Shown: positions 17,456 through 26,420, counted from the stretch's first letter. The stretch is 64,000 nucleotides of DNA from Rhodanobacter sp. MP7CTX1 (GCF_014205795.1 NZ_JACHCN010000007.1:1-64000); one strand, 5' to 3'. Notes: generated by a model from the sequence alone, not told the origin. Numbers and translations are program-made.

Positions 17456-18466
17456 ATGCCGGTGATGCTCGGCCAGTCGACAACATTCCTGCTTGCGCGC
17501 ACGCAGTTGCGACGCTACGCCAGTTGCGACGTGCAGGTGCTGATCGAAGGCGAGACCGGCACGGGCAAGGAGCTCGCCGCACGCGAGATCCACTATGTCA
17601 GCGCACGCCGAGAGCGTCCCTTCGTGCCAGTGAACTGCGGCGCCTTGCCGGACAATCTGATCGAGAACGAGTTATTTGGTCACGAGCGCGGCGCCTATAC
17701 CGATGCCAAAAGCGCGCAACCGGGCCTGATCGATCATGCGCGGGGCGGCACCTTGTTTTTCGACGAGGTCGATGCGCTTTCCAGCAAGGCGCAGGTGACC
17801 TTGTTGCGTTTTCTCGAAAATAACGAATACCGGCCAGTGGGCTGCGGTACGGCGCGGGTGTCCAATGCGCGAGTGATCGCCGCCACCAATGCGCACTTGG
17901 AGACTCGGGTAGCCACGGGGCAGTTCCGTCGCGACCTGCAATACCGGCTCAACGCCTTGCACGTCCGCTTGCCACCGTTACGCGAACGCACCGGCGACGT
18001 GGAGCTTCTGGCTGAATATTTTCTCACCGCCACTGCCGAGCGCCTGGGTGGGCCCACCAAACATTGGTCGCCTGAGGCGTTGCACGCGATGGCTGCGCAC
18101 GACTGGCCGGGCAACGTGCGTGAGCTGGAGAACGTGGTGCTGCGCGCTTATCTGCGCGCCGACAGCGACATGATTGATCTGGCGGCGTTGGGCGAGCTCG
18201 CTGACGCCGCGCCCGTCGCAAGTCACGGTGATTCGTCAGTAGAAGAATCCGTGAATGGTATTGTGGATGACGATACCGATCTGCGCTTTATCGTGGCAAA
18301 AAACCACGCCATTGTCGCCTTCGAACGTGGTTATCTGCTGAGCCTTATGCAGCGTGCCGGCGGCAATATCACCGAAGCCGCGAAGCTTTCCGGCACCGAG
18401 CGTCGTCAGCTCGGCAAGCTGTTGAAGAAGCACGGTATCGAGGCTCGGCACTTTCATTGCCGCTAG
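17456..18466 (+). CDS. Sigma-54-dependent activator (AAA+ with Fis-type HTH, no sensor domain)
   Basis: This 336-residue bacterial enhancer-binding protein consists of the AAA+ domain and a C-terminal DNA-binding helix-turn-helix only; no N-terminal receiver, GAF or PAS domain precedes it. Walker A is GETGTGKE (about residues 32-39), Walker B GGTLFFDEVDAL. The sigma-54-contacting loop reads GAYTDA where the consensus is GAFTGA. The arginine-finger region FRRDLQYRLN and sensor II DWPGNVRELENVV are present. The C-terminus GGNITEAAKLSGTERRQLGKLLKKHGIE is a Fis-type HTH. Being directly upstream of a -24/-12 promoter and the eCIS operon, it is the likely dedicated activator. Without a sensor domain its activity may depend on its amount or on a partner protein. 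Confidence 0.92.
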   Translation: MPVMLGQSTTFLLARTQLRRYASCDVQVLIEGETGTGKELAAREIHYVSARRERPFVPVNCGALPDNLIENELFGHERGAYTDAKSAQPGLIDHARGGTLFFDEVDALSSKAQVTLLRFLENNEYRPVGCGTARVSNARVIAATNAHLETRVATGQFRRDLQYRLNALHVRLPPLRERTGDVELLAEYFLTATAERLGGPTKHWSPEALHAMAAHDWPGNVRELENVVLRAYLRADSDMIDLAALGELADAAPVASHGDSSVEESVNGIVDDDTDLRFIVAKNHAIVAFERGYLLSLMQRAGGNITEAAKLSGTERRQLGKLLKKHGIEARHFHCR

Positions 18467-18555
18467 CCGTAGGTAGTTTGTAGTTGGCAGTGTGTAGTCG
18501 CCCGCTTGCCGGGTACGTCTGCCGGGTACCCATCTTCCCGCGGCGTTGAAGCAAC

Positions 18556-18573
18556 CGGGTCAGGCTTGACCCG
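18556..18573. promoter_or_regulatory. Candidate upstream activator site
   Basis: CGGGTCA (18556-18562) and TGACCCG (18567-18573) form a perfect 7-bp inverted repeat with a 4-base spacer. It lies about 61 bases upstream of the -24 element, where enhancer sites for sigma-54 activators usually sit. A 9-base direct repeat GCCGGGTAC (18508-18516 and 18521-18529) lies just before it. Confidence 0.55.
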
Positions 18574-18633
18574 ACCGTTCCTCCACCTTCCTGCACGAAG
18601 CCCGACCGGAAGCCCTTGCGCACGGCGGGGACG

Positions 18634-18648
18634 TGGCACGCGTATTGC
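18634..18648 (+). promoter_or_regulatory. Sigma-54 (-24/-12) promoter of the eCIS operon
   Basis: TGGCACGCGTATTGC matches the RpoN consensus TGGCAC-N5-TTGC exactly, with the required 10-base gap between the GG and GC pairs. The predicted start is near 18660, about 20 bases before the first gene of the operon (ATG 18681). The gene just upstream encodes a sigma-54 activator. Confidence 0.88.
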
Positions 18649-18680
18649 CTGCAGCTTCCGCGTAGACGCGGAGGTGCCGC

Positions 18681-18947
18681 ATGCATCGGCAAGGAAAAGA
18701 AGAGGCGCGCCTGCGCGAAGTGGAGACCGCTGTGCTCGCCTATTTGCAAAAGCACCCCGAAGCGGCCGATACGCTCGATGGAATCGTCAGCTGGTGGTTG
18801 CCCCAACAGCGTTACGAAACCGATCGCGAGCGGATCGAGCGCGTACTCGGCGAGTTGGTCACACACGGCAAGTTGCGCTGCGAGCACCTGCCCGGTGGCG
18901 CGGTGTTGTATGCGCTCAATCGTTCCGGCGGTCCGCTGCTGCATTGA
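18681..18947 (+). CDS. Small winged-helix-like protein opening the eCIS operon
   Basis: This 88-residue, mostly helical charged protein runs from LREVETAVLAYLQKHPEAADTLDGIVSWWL through RERIERVLGELVTHGKL to GGAVLYALN. The pattern of helices followed by a strand-turn-strand ending in LY.L suggests a small winged-helix fold. Similar short proteins are, as I recall, frequently found at the start of eCIS clusters. Function is unknown; it might be a regulator or an assembly factor. It has a good ribosome-binding site (GGAGG, 8 bases upstream) and is the first gene behind the -24/-12 promoter. Confidence 0.8.
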   Translation: MHRQGKEEARLREVETAVLAYLQKHPEAADTLDGIVSWWLPQQRYETDRERIERVLGELVTHGKLRCEHLPGGAVLYALNRSGGPLLH

Positions 18948-18977
18948 TTGCCTTTTGTCATCACCGAGGAAACAGCC

Positions 18978-20609
18978 ATGCCAGTCACCCTCAGTTATCC
19001 GGGCGTCTATATCGAAGAAATTCCCAGCGGTGTTCGCACCATCACCGGCGTGGCGACGTCGATCACGGCCTTCATCGGCCGGGCGCTGATGGGGCCAATC
19101 GATTCCGATCCGGATGGTCCGCTGGTCATCAACAGCTACGGTGATTTCGAGCGCGCGTTCGGCGCGCTGGATGCGAACTACCCGATGGGCTATGCGGTGC
19201 GCGATTTCTATCTCAACGGCGGTGCGCAGGCAGTGATCGTTCGACTGTACGAGAGCGATGGCGTAAGTCTGGCGAACGCCGCCATCGCCATTCCCAATCT
19301 TCCGCTGGTGGCGGCTTCGGCGGGCAAGTGGGGCAACAATCTGCGAGCGCGCATCGACATCAATGTCGCACCTTTCTCACCCGATCTCGTCGATGTCGCC
19401 GCCAGCCTCGGCCCCACCCTCACACCGGCCGACCTATTCAACCTCACTGTGTGTGAGATGGTCAGTGGCACCCAGGAGACATTCCTGAATCTGACGGTGA
19501 AGGAGAGCCCCCGCCGCGTCGATCGTGTGCTGGCTGCCAGCTCCAACTTCGTGAGAGTCGCTTCCACGCTGACGCTTCCGGCAACCACCGTACCGGCGGC
19601 TTCAGGCGATGCGCCGGCAGGTAAAACGGTCTGGGACCAGGATGCGTCCTCGACCGGCGTGGTGACTGCAGGGCAGGCTTCGGACGGCGCAAAGCTGCTG
19701 GACTCCAACTACCTGGGAAACTCGGACGCGAAGACCGGCATGTATGCGCTGCTGAAGGTGGATTTGTTCAACCTGCTGTGCATACCGCCAGACACTCGTG
19801 CCGGGAACACAAGCGTCGCCGTGAACGTTGCCGCGATGGCGTTCTGCGTGGATCGGCGCGCCCTGTTGATCGTTGACGCGCCAGAGGACTGGGCCACCGC
19901 CAACGGAATCACCAACAACAACGCAGGGTTGACTGAGCTCGGTCTCTTCGGTGTCCCCGCGCGCAATGCGGCAGTGTTTTTCCCGCGCGTGATTGAATCC
20001 GATCCGGCGCGGCAGGGACAGCTCGATACCTTCGTGCCCTGCGGCATCGTGGCTGGCGTGATGGCTCGCACCGATACCCAGCGCGGCGTCTGGAAGGCGC
20101 CAGCGGGACTCGATGCGTCGTTGAACGGTGTGCAAGGTCTGGCCACGGTGCTCACCGATGCCGAAAACGGCATGCTCAATCCGATCGGCGTGAACTGCCT
20201 GCGCAACTTCCCGCTGAGCGGCCCGGTGGTGTGGGGTTCGCGCACCTTGCGCGGCTCCGACCTGTTGGCCGACGACTACAAATACATACCCGTGCGCAGG
20301 CTCGCGCTGTACATCGAAGAGAGCTTGTTCCGCGGCACGCAATGGGTGGTTTTCGAGCCGAATGACAACCCGTTGTGGGCGCAGATCCGCCTCAACGTCG
20401 GTGCCTTCATGCAGAACCTCTTCCGCCAGGGGGCGTTCCAGGGCAAGACACCGACGGATGCGTATTTCGTCAAGTGCGACAGCGAGACCACCACCCAGAA
20501 CGATATCGATCTGGGCATTGTGAACATCGTGGTCGGCTTCGCGCCGCTCAAGCCCGCCGAATTCGTGGTCATCCAGCTGCAGCAGATGGCCGGCCAGATC
20601 CAGACCTGA
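18978..20609 (+). CDS. eCIS contractile sheath protein
   Basis: This 543-residue tail sheath protein (phage tail sheath FI family; Afp2-4/Pvc2-4 counterpart) starts in the typical way, LSYPGVYIEEIPSGVRTITGVATSITAFIGR. Around residues 40-75 are PLVINSYGDFERAFGALD and YAVRDFYLNGGAQAVIVRL, the N-terminal sheath core. The C-terminal part has GVNCLRNFPLSGPVVWGSRTL, YIPVRRLALYIEESLFRGTQWVVFEPND and a tail ending PAEFVVIQLQQMAG, the interlocking arm. The sheath surrounds the tube and contracts to drive injection. Start 18978 gives MPVTLSYPG. It is the only sheath gene here, while Afp and PVC have three. Confidence 0.96.
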   Translation: MPVTLSYPGVYIEEIPSGVRTITGVATSITAFIGRALMGPIDSDPDGPLVINSYGDFERAFGALDANYPMGYAVRDFYLNGGAQAVIVRLYESDGVSLANAAIAIPNLPLVAASAGKWGNNLRARIDINVAPFSPDLVDVAASLGPTLTPADLFNLTVCEMVSGTQETFLNLTVKESPRRVDRVLAASSNFVRVASTLTLPATTVPAASGDAPAGKTVWDQDASSTGVVTAGQASDGAKLLDSNYLGNSDAKTGMYALLKVDLFNLLCIPPDTRAGNTSVAVNVAAMAFCVDRRALLIVDAPEDWATANGITNNNAGLTELGLFGVPARNAAVFFPRVIESDPARQGQLDTFVPCGIVAGVMARTDTQRGVWKAPAGLDASLNGVQGLATVLTDAENGMLNPIGVNCLRNFPLSGPVVWGSRTLRGSDLLADDYKYIPVRRLALYIEESLFRGTQWVVFEPNDNPLWAQIRLNVGAFMQNLFRQGAFQGKTPTDAYFVKCDSETTTQNDIDLGIVNIVVGFAPLKPAEFVVIQLQQMAGQIQT

Positions 20610-20619
20610 GGACAATGAC

Positions 20620-21147
20620 ATGGCTCAGTTCAGCGTCAACGCGCAGCGCTTCGATCCGTACAAGAACTTCAAGTTCCGGTTGAAGTGGGATGGCCGCTAT
20701 GTGGCCGGCGTCAGCAAGGTATCCGGGCTAAAGCGCACCACAGAGGTGGTAAAGCATCGCGAAGGCGGCGATCCCAGCAGCACTCGAAAATCGCCGGGGC
20801 GCACCGAGTACGACGCCGTTACCGTCGAGCGTGGCGTCACCAACGATACCGAGTTCGAGAAATGGGCGAACAAGGTCTGGAACTATGGTGCGGGTCTGGG
20901 CGCCGAAGTGTCACTCAAGGATTTCCGCAAGGACATCATCCTGGAGGTGTACAACGAGGCCGGTCAGCTCGCGCTCGCCTACAAGATCTATCGCTGCTGG
21001 GTATCGGAGTTCCAGGCGATGCCGGATCTCGACGCCAACGCCAACGCCGTGGCGATCCAGCATATCAAGCTGGAGAACGAGGGTTGGGAGCGCGACACCA
21101 GCGTGCAGGAACCCACCGAACCCAGCTTCACCGTGCCGGCCAACTAA
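20620..21147 (+). CDS. eCIS inner tube protein
   Basis: This 175-residue protein of the T4 gp19-like tail tube family (Afp1/Afp5 counterpart) forms the inner tube inside the sheath. The family start AQRFDPYKNFKFRLKWDGRYVAGVSKVSGL is followed by TEVVKHREGGDPSSTRKSPG, with the charged loop lining the lumen, then ERGVTNDTEFEKWANKVWN and a C-terminal strand YRCWVSEFQAMPDLDANANAVAI. It follows the sheath gene by 10 bases. Only one tube gene is present, so the first ring on the baseplate is either made by the same protein or by the gp53-like protein at 32913. Confidence 0.96.
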   Translation: MAQFSVNAQRFDPYKNFKFRLKWDGRYVAGVSKVSGLKRTTEVVKHREGGDPSSTRKSPGRTEYDAVTVERGVTNDTEFEKWANKVWNYGAGLGAEVSLKDFRKDIILEVYNEAGQLALAYKIYRCWVSEFQAMPDLDANANAVAIQHIKLENEGWERDTSVQEPTEPSFTVPAN

Positions 21148-21150
21148 GCC

Positions 21151-21897
21151 ATGCACACGCCCACGGCCTCGCAGTTGTTGCAGGTTTGGGAGCGCGGCGC
21201 CGAACGCTCCGCTGCCGCGAGCTGCCTGTGGCTGCTCGGCATCAGTTGCGATGAGTGCCAGCCGGAAGTGTTGGCGAAGCTGCCACTCGGCCAGCGCGAC
21301 AGGTTGCTCCTGAGGCTGCGTGCGCAGCTATTCGGCACACAGATGCAGACTGTCGCGTGGTGCCCGCAGTGCCAGGCCATGGTCGAGGCGGCGTTCGACT
21401 GCGGTGATCTGCTTGCTGTGCAGGAAATCAGCGAGGCGATGCCCTTGCTCGAACTTGCATCGGACGATCGGTCCAGCGTCGTGCGCTTCCGTCTACCCGA
21501 CAGTACTGACCTGCTGGCGTTGGAAGGATGCAAGGATGCGTTGCAGGCGCGCGAGATGCTGCTCAAGCGCTGCGTCGTCGAGATCGAATCTCGACCATCC
21601 GGCAACGGGCAGGGCACACCGTTCCCCATCGAACTGCAGGCGCAGATCGCTCTGGCGATGGCCGCTGCCGATCCGCAAGCCGATGTGCAGCTCGCTTTCA
21701 CGTGTCCAGATTGTTCGCATCGCTGGGAGCCCATGTTCGATATCGCACACTTCCTGTGGCAGGAGCTGCATGCCTGGGCGCTGCGCACGCTGCGCGATGT
21801 GGATCTGCTGGCGCGCGTCTACCACTGGTCTGAAGCCGACATCCTGGCGTTGAGCCCGCGACGCCGACAGGCCTACCTTGAGCAATGTGTGTCGTGA
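21151..21897 (+). CDS. eCIS-associated protein with CPxC motifs (possible baseplate assembly factor)
   Basis: This 248-residue protein has Cys pairs that look like zinc ligands: CDEC (about residue 32), CPQC (about 70) and CPDC (about 188). It is helical otherwise, with LPLGQRDRLLLRLRAQLFG and a C-terminal segment DVDLLARVYHWSEADILALSPRRRQAYL. The last part resembles the T4 gp26/gp51-type baseplate assembly proteins, in which an acidic-hydrophobic motif LA..Y.WS..DIL.L....R is recurrent. That match is by pattern only. Its position between tube and cap genes is the usual place for this type of gene in eCIS operons. It starts 3 bases after the tube stop and its stop overlaps the next start. Confidence 0.7.
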   Translation: MHTPTASQLLQVWERGAERSAAASCLWLLGISCDECQPEVLAKLPLGQRDRLLLRLRAQLFGTQMQTVAWCPQCQAMVEAAFDCGDLLAVQEISEAMPLLELASDDRSSVVRFRLPDSTDLLALEGCKDALQAREMLLKRCVVEIESRPSGNGQGTPFPIELQAQIALAMAAADPQADVQLAFTCPDCSHRWEPMFDIAHFLWQELHAWALRTLRDVDLLARVYHWSEADILALSPRRRQAYLEQCVS

Positions 21898-22649
21898 ACG
21901 ACTTTCTCGACCGCGTCACAGCGAAGGCGATTGGCAACGAGGCGATGCTGGCGCCACGGCTGCCGTCGCTGTTCGAGCCGCAGGCGGCCCCGATCATGCC
22001 GGCAACGTTTGAGACGAGTGCGTTCGAGGAGCAAAGGAATGCGCGAGCGACCCAGGACGCGGCGGAAGCGGGCCTTCGTGGCGCTGCCATCGAACGCAGC
22101 CCGACAGCGCCGGAGCCGCAGTTGAATGAAGCTGCGCGCAAGCACGAGCCATCGCAGCCCGATGCAAAGCAGCGACCGACGTCCAGCGTCGCGCCGCAGG
22201 CTGCCATCGAAACAACGTCGTCTTCGCCCGACATTGCGGTCGACAGAACGGCACAGCCCACGACGACGGAGCGCACGCGCCTCAATGCCACGCCACGCGA
22301 ACCGGTGCAACCACGCGTGTCTCGCGTGGCTCGTGAATCGCTGACTGCTTCGGCCATGGCACGTCCCGCAGACACCGGCGTCCTGCTGCCACCGGCCAAG
22401 CCCGTTTTCGTTTCGACAAAGAACCTGGGCGACTTGCCCGCGCGCGCCGCTGAAGCGATGCACTTGCGCTCCGTCGGACCGACCCAGCATCGAGCCGAAC
22501 AAAGCGAACCCATTGTTCACGTAAGCATTGGACGCCTGGAAGTACGCGCGGCTCCGAACAACGCGACGACGCCGACCCGTCGCAACGATGCACCACGTCC
22601 CAGCAGCTTGGATGACTATCTGCGTGAGCGCGGCAAGGCGGTGCCATGA
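21894..22649 (+). CDS. eCIS-associated disordered protein
   Basis: This protein of about 251 residues has a short N-terminal helix (NDFLDRVTAKAIG), a long Pro/Thr/Ala/Ser-rich stretch without predicted structure (about residues 40-195), and a conserved-looking end with IVHVSIGRLEVRA and PSSLDDYLRER. The short strand motif near the end is typical of proteins in this position of eCIS operons; function is unknown. I chose GTG 21894, which overlaps the previous stop in a GTGA, in line with the coupled starts around it. ATG 21885 in the same frame is the alternative. The C-terminus overlaps the next gene by 4 bases. Confidence 0.72.
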   Translation: MNDFLDRVTAKAIGNEAMLAPRLPSLFEPQAAPIMPATFETSAFEEQRNARATQDAAEAGLRGAAIERSPTAPEPQLNEAARKHEPSQPDAKQRPTSSVAPQAAIETTSSSPDIAVDRTAQPTTTERTRLNATPREPVQPRVSRVARESLTASAMARPADTGVLLPPAKPVFVSTKNLGDLPARAAEAMHLRSVGPTQHRAEQSEPIVHVSIGRLEVRAAPNNATTPTRRNDAPRPSSLDDYLRERGKAVP

Positions 22650-23890
22650 GCAACACGCTTGCCATTGCCGCCGCGACCTGCACGCTGCGCAACCTTCTGC
22701 TGGCGCAGATGCCGGTGCTCGACAGTAACCTCAGCGATCTGGAGGTGACGCTGCAGCCGCTCGACATCGCCCGCAAAGGCATCAGCAAGGCGCAACTCAA
22801 CCTGTACCTGTACCAGGTCATCTATAACGCCGCCTGGCGCAATATGGACATGCCGGGACGCACGCGCTCCGGCGAGACCGCGACGCCGGCATTGGCTCTC
22901 AACCTGCACTATCTGATCACTGCCTACGGTCGCGGCGACACGGATACCGACGCGCTGAGTCACCGGGTGCTCGCCGCTGCGATGAGCACGCTGCACGATC
23001 GTTCGGTGCTGGACAGCAACGACATTCGCAACGCCCTGCCGAACAATGATCTGGCCACCCAGATCGAACGTATCCGGCTCACCCCATTACCGCAAAACGT
23101 GGACGAACTCTCCAAGCTGTGGACGGCGTTTCAAACCAACTATCGCGTGTCTTCAGCGTACGAGGCCACCGTGGTGCTGATCGACAGCCAGGCTGCAGCA
23201 CGTGCGAACCTGCCCGTGCTCAAGCGTGGTTCGCAGGATCAAGGCACGATCATCATTGCTTCCGCTGCACCGGTGCTTGATTCACTCAGCCTGCCGCACT
23301 CGCAATCCGCGGCGCGGCTGGGTGATGACATCGTGCTCAGCGGTAGTCAGCTTGCTGCCGCAAACATGCTTGCGCGCTTCAGCAGTCTGCGGCTGGATGC
23401 GCCGATCGACATCGCGCCCACGGCGGGTGCTGCAACAGGCACCTTGACGGTGCATCTGGCCGACAGCAGCACTGACCCTGATGCACCATCGCGCTGGGCT
23501 CCCGGCATTTACACCATCGCGCTGCTGCAGCAGCAAACCGGCCTGCCGGCACTTCTCAGCAACGAGTTGCCGCTGGCGCTCGCGCCCGTCATCACAGTGA
23601 GCCCGCTTACCGCTGCGGTGGGAACGCTCAACTTGAACATCACCAGTACGCCACGCATTCGCGACGGCCAGCGCGTATTCCTGCTGTTTGGCGATCAGCT
23701 GGTGACACCGCAGAGCATCACCAACCCGGCTGATACGCATCAGCCGACGGCACTCGTGTTCCAGATACCGAATGTCGCAAAGGGTACTTACACCGTGCGT
23801 TTGCGCGTCGATGGCGCCGACAGCATCCCGGTCGATTTCAGCGGCAACACGCCGGTGTTCGCCAGCAACCAGCAGGTGGTCGTGTCATGA
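22646..23890 (+). CDS. eCIS tube-end/cap protein, Pvc16 N-terminal family (DUF4255)
   Basis: This 414-residue protein has, in its first about 190 residues, the DUF4255/Pvc16 N-terminal domain: LEVTLQPLDIARKG, AQLNLYLYQVIYNAAWRN, LALNLHYLITAYGRGDTDTDALSHRVLAAAMSTLHD and LPQNVDELSKLWTAFQTNYRVSSAYEATVVLID. Afp16/Pvc16 caps the distal end of the tube and sets its length. The remaining about 220 residues are beta-rich and Ala/Thr-rich, probably two immunoglobulin-like domains (one around LPHSQSAARLGDDIVLSGSQL, another near the end with GTYTVRLRVDGADSIPVDF). They are longer than in Afp16 and may decorate the particle end. It overlaps neighbours by 4 bases on both sides. Confidence 0.92.
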   Translation: MSNTLAIAAATCTLRNLLLAQMPVLDSNLSDLEVTLQPLDIARKGISKAQLNLYLYQVIYNAAWRNMDMPGRTRSGETATPALALNLHYLITAYGRGDTDTDALSHRVLAAAMSTLHDRSVLDSNDIRNALPNNDLATQIERIRLTPLPQNVDELSKLWTAFQTNYRVSSAYEATVVLIDSQAAARANLPVLKRGSQDQGTIIIASAAPVLDSLSLPHSQSAARLGDDIVLSGSQLAAANMLARFSSLRLDAPIDIAPTAGAATGTLTVHLADSSTDPDAPSRWAPGIYTIALLQQQTGLPALLSNELPLALAPVITVSPLTAAVGTLNLNITSTPRIRDGQRVFLLFGDQLVTPQSITNPADTHQPTALVFQIPNVAKGTYTVRLRVDGADSIPVDFSGNTPVFASNQQVVVS

Positions 23891-26118
23891 GCGATCAAAC
23901 GCAGTGGCAGGCCGCCAACGATCAATACCTGGCTGACGCGCTGGCGGACATGCGTGCGCGCTTGCAACGCCTGGCCGCACAGCAGGGCACCGAGGTGCCG
24001 CCGGTCACCGCTCAAAACACCGCAGCGGCGAATGCCGCAGCGACGGCGCCCGTCGTCAATGCGCCGCCTTCCGTACCAAGCGGCAACGTGAAGCACGCGT
24101 CATGGCTGATGTGGATGTTCGGCGAGCATGCCACGCAAAAAGCGTCGGCACCGCCAGCACCACCTGTCGAGACCGCGCAACCCGCACAGCTCTCGATCGC
24201 CCTCGAAGTGGCGGCACCCGGCAGCGCTGGGACCAGCGCTGCGACATCCGATACAAAGCCCTCGCCGTCATCACCTGCGGCGCCATCGCCACCGACGGCA
24301 TTCACTCCCGCACTCGTATTACTTGCCCAGCGCCTTGGTCTCTCCGATTTCGAGCGCGACGTGCTGTTGCTGTGTATCTGCATGGAGCTGGATACCCGCA
24401 TGCCCACGCTGTGCGCACAAGCGCAGCACGATCCGAGCAAGCCATGGCCGACCTTCGCGCTGGCCTTTGCCGTGCTTGATCGGCCGAGCTGGGATGCGCT
24501 GTCGCCAGAGCGCCCGCTGCGCTACTGGCGCCTGCTCGATATTCACCAGCCTGGCCCACAACCTTTGAGTGGTGCTGCGCTCAGTGCTGACGAACGCGTG
24601 GTGAACTTCGTCAAAGGCATGAACTATCTGGATGATCGGCTCACACCGCTGCTCACCGTTCTAAGTGCGGCGGGGCTCCCGCCTTCACAACAGGCCGTGG
24701 CCGATCGAATCATCGATAGCCTGCGCCACGTGCCCATGGGCGAACCGCTACCGGCAGTGCAGCTGATCGGCACTGACAGCATCAGCAAGCAGGCCGTCGC
24801 ATTCGCGGTGGCGAGCGCATTCGGAGCACAGGCGTACAAGCTTTCGGCCGAGCTTTTGCCGAGCGCGATCGCAGAACAGGAAACACTGATCCGCCTGTGG
24901 CAACGCGAGAGCCAGTTGCTGCCGATTGCACTCTACATGGACGCGACCGATCTCGATCGCGGCGATGCCGGGACCGCGCTGGCCAAGCGCTTTCTCGCCC
25001 GCACCGGCGGGCTCACTTTCGTCGACACGCGCGAACCATGGGGCGGCACGGCGACGAACACCCTTTGCACCGACGTGGCCAAGCCCACGGCGGTCGAGCA
25101 GCGCACGATCTGGCAGCGACTGCTCGGTGAAGGCGCGGGTGATCATCCGCAACAGCTCGCCGGACACTTTGATTTCAATCTCGGCAAGATCGAACAGATC
25201 GCGCATAGTGCACTCGGCACAGCGGAACAAAAGGCCGACACGCTCGGCCATGCACTTTGGGAAGGCGCGCTGGCACGCACGCGACCGGCGCTGGACCAAC
25301 TCGCTCAACGCATCGAACCCAAGGCGAGCTGGGAAGACATCAAGCTGCCAGACGACGAAACGAACCTGCTGCACCAGATCGCCGATCAAGTTGACCAGCG
25401 CAGCACGGTATACGACGACTGGGGCTTCCGCGAGCGTATGAATCGCGGCCTGTCGATCAGTGCGTTGTTCGCAGGCGAGAGTGGCACAGGCAAAACCATG
25501 GCAGCGGAAGTCATCGCGAAGGCATTGGGTTTGTCGCTCTATCGCATCGACCTTTCTGCGGTGGTGAGCAAGTACATCGGCGAAACGGAAAAAAACCTGC
25601 GCAAGCTGTTCGATGCGGCAGAGGAGGGCGGCACAATCCTGTTCTTCGATGAGGCCGATGCATTGTTCGGCCGCCGCAGCGAAGTCAAAGACAGTCACGA
25701 CCGCTACGCGAATATCGAAGTGAACTATCTGTTGCAGCGGCTGGAATCATTCCACGGCCTGGCCATTCTCGCGACGAACATGAAGAGTGCGCTCGACACC
25801 GCATTCCTGCGGCGCATCCGTTTCGTAGTCAACTTCCCGTTCCCCGGCTTGCCCGAGCGCAAAGCCATGTGGGCATCGGTATTTCCGGCCAAAGCGGCGA
25901 CGACGGTGCTGGATGTGGACCGCCTCGCCAAGCTCCCGCTGACCGGCGGCAGCATCCAGGGTATCGCCCTCAACGCGGCCTTTACGGCAGCGCAGCGTGG
26001 CGTGCAGATCAGCATGCCGCTCGTGCTGGATGCCGCGCGCGGCGAACTGCGCAAGCTCGACAAGCCGGTCAACGAAGCCGACTTCCGCTGGCTCGAAAGC
26101 GCTGGAGGCAAGGCATGA
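23887..26118 (+). CDS. eCIS AAA+ ATPase (Afp15-like)
   Basis: This 743-residue ATPase matches the Afp15/Pvc15 type needed for particle assembly. Residues 1-140 include a coiled start and a low-complexity Ala/Pro/Ser linker. Residues about 145-470 form a degenerate N-terminal ATPase-like region (LLAQRLGLSDFERDVLLLCICMELD). The active AAA+ domain has Walker A GESGTGKT (530-537), Walker B ILFFDEADALFG (about 584-595), the DSHDRYANIEVNYLLQRLE segment and sensor/arginine-finger region FLRRIRFVVNFPFPG. In related systems the ATPase is essential for making the particle or loading its cargo. It overlaps flanking genes by 4 bases each. Confidence 0.94.
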   Translation: MSDQTQWQAANDQYLADALADMRARLQRLAAQQGTEVPPVTAQNTAAANAAATAPVVNAPPSVPSGNVKHASWLMWMFGEHATQKASAPPAPPVETAQPAQLSIALEVAAPGSAGTSAATSDTKPSPSSPAAPSPPTAFTPALVLLAQRLGLSDFERDVLLLCICMELDTRMPTLCAQAQHDPSKPWPTFALAFAVLDRPSWDALSPERPLRYWRLLDIHQPGPQPLSGAALSADERVVNFVKGMNYLDDRLTPLLTVLSAAGLPPSQQAVADRIIDSLRHVPMGEPLPAVQLIGTDSISKQAVAFAVASAFGAQAYKLSAELLPSAIAEQETLIRLWQRESQLLPIALYMDATDLDRGDAGTALAKRFLARTGGLTFVDTREPWGGTATNTLCTDVAKPTAVEQRTIWQRLLGEGAGDHPQQLAGHFDFNLGKIEQIAHSALGTAEQKADTLGHALWEGALARTRPALDQLAQRIEPKASWEDIKLPDDETNLLHQIADQVDQRSTVYDDWGFRERMNRGLSISALFAGESGTGKTMAAEVIAKALGLSLYRIDLSAVVSKYIGETEKNLRKLFDAAEEGGTILFFDEADALFGRRSEVKDSHDRYANIEVNYLLQRLESFHGLAILATNMKSALDTAFLRRIRFVVNFPFPGLPERKAMWASVFPAKAATTVLDVDRLAKLPLTGGSIQGIALNAAFTAAQRGVQISMPLVLDAARGELRKLDKPVNEADFRWLESAGGKA

Positions 26119-26420
26119 GCATTGTGCTGCACATCGAGCGGTTGGTGCTGGACGAGGCGTTGCTCGGTGGCGAGCTCGCTGGCACCGTGCGCAGCGGTCT
26201 TGAGCGCGAGTTGACCCTACTGCTGGCGCAGCCCGACTCCATCGACATGCTGCGGCGTCTAGGTGCGGTTGATACTCTCCCGCCAGCATCGTTGCCTTCG
26301 GCCAGTCGTCGACAGGGACGTCTTGGCCCGCGGATCGCGGCGGCCGTGAAGCATGGTCTCAGCACCCCCGCTACGACAATTGCGCGTCGGCAGGACATGC
26401 AACGAGGCGGTCATGACTGA
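26115..26420 (+). CDS. Small eCIS-associated protein upstream of DUF4157
   Basis: This 101-residue protein begins MSIVLHIERLVLDEALLGGELAGTVRSGLERELTLLL. A strand (IHIERLVLD) and an amphipathic helix are followed by a basic, probably flexible tail. Short proteins with this I.IERLVLDG start precede DUF4157 genes in other eCIS operons, as far as I recall. It could be a chaperone or adaptor for the following DUF4157 protein, an inference from position only. It overlaps the ATPase stop by 4 bases, and the next gene starts 8 bases before its own stop. Confidence 0.75.
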   Translation: MSIVLHIERLVLDEALLGGELAGTVRSGLERELTLLLAQPDSIDMLRRLGAVDTLPPASLPSASRRQGRLGPRIAAAVKHGLSTPATTIARRQDMQRGGHD

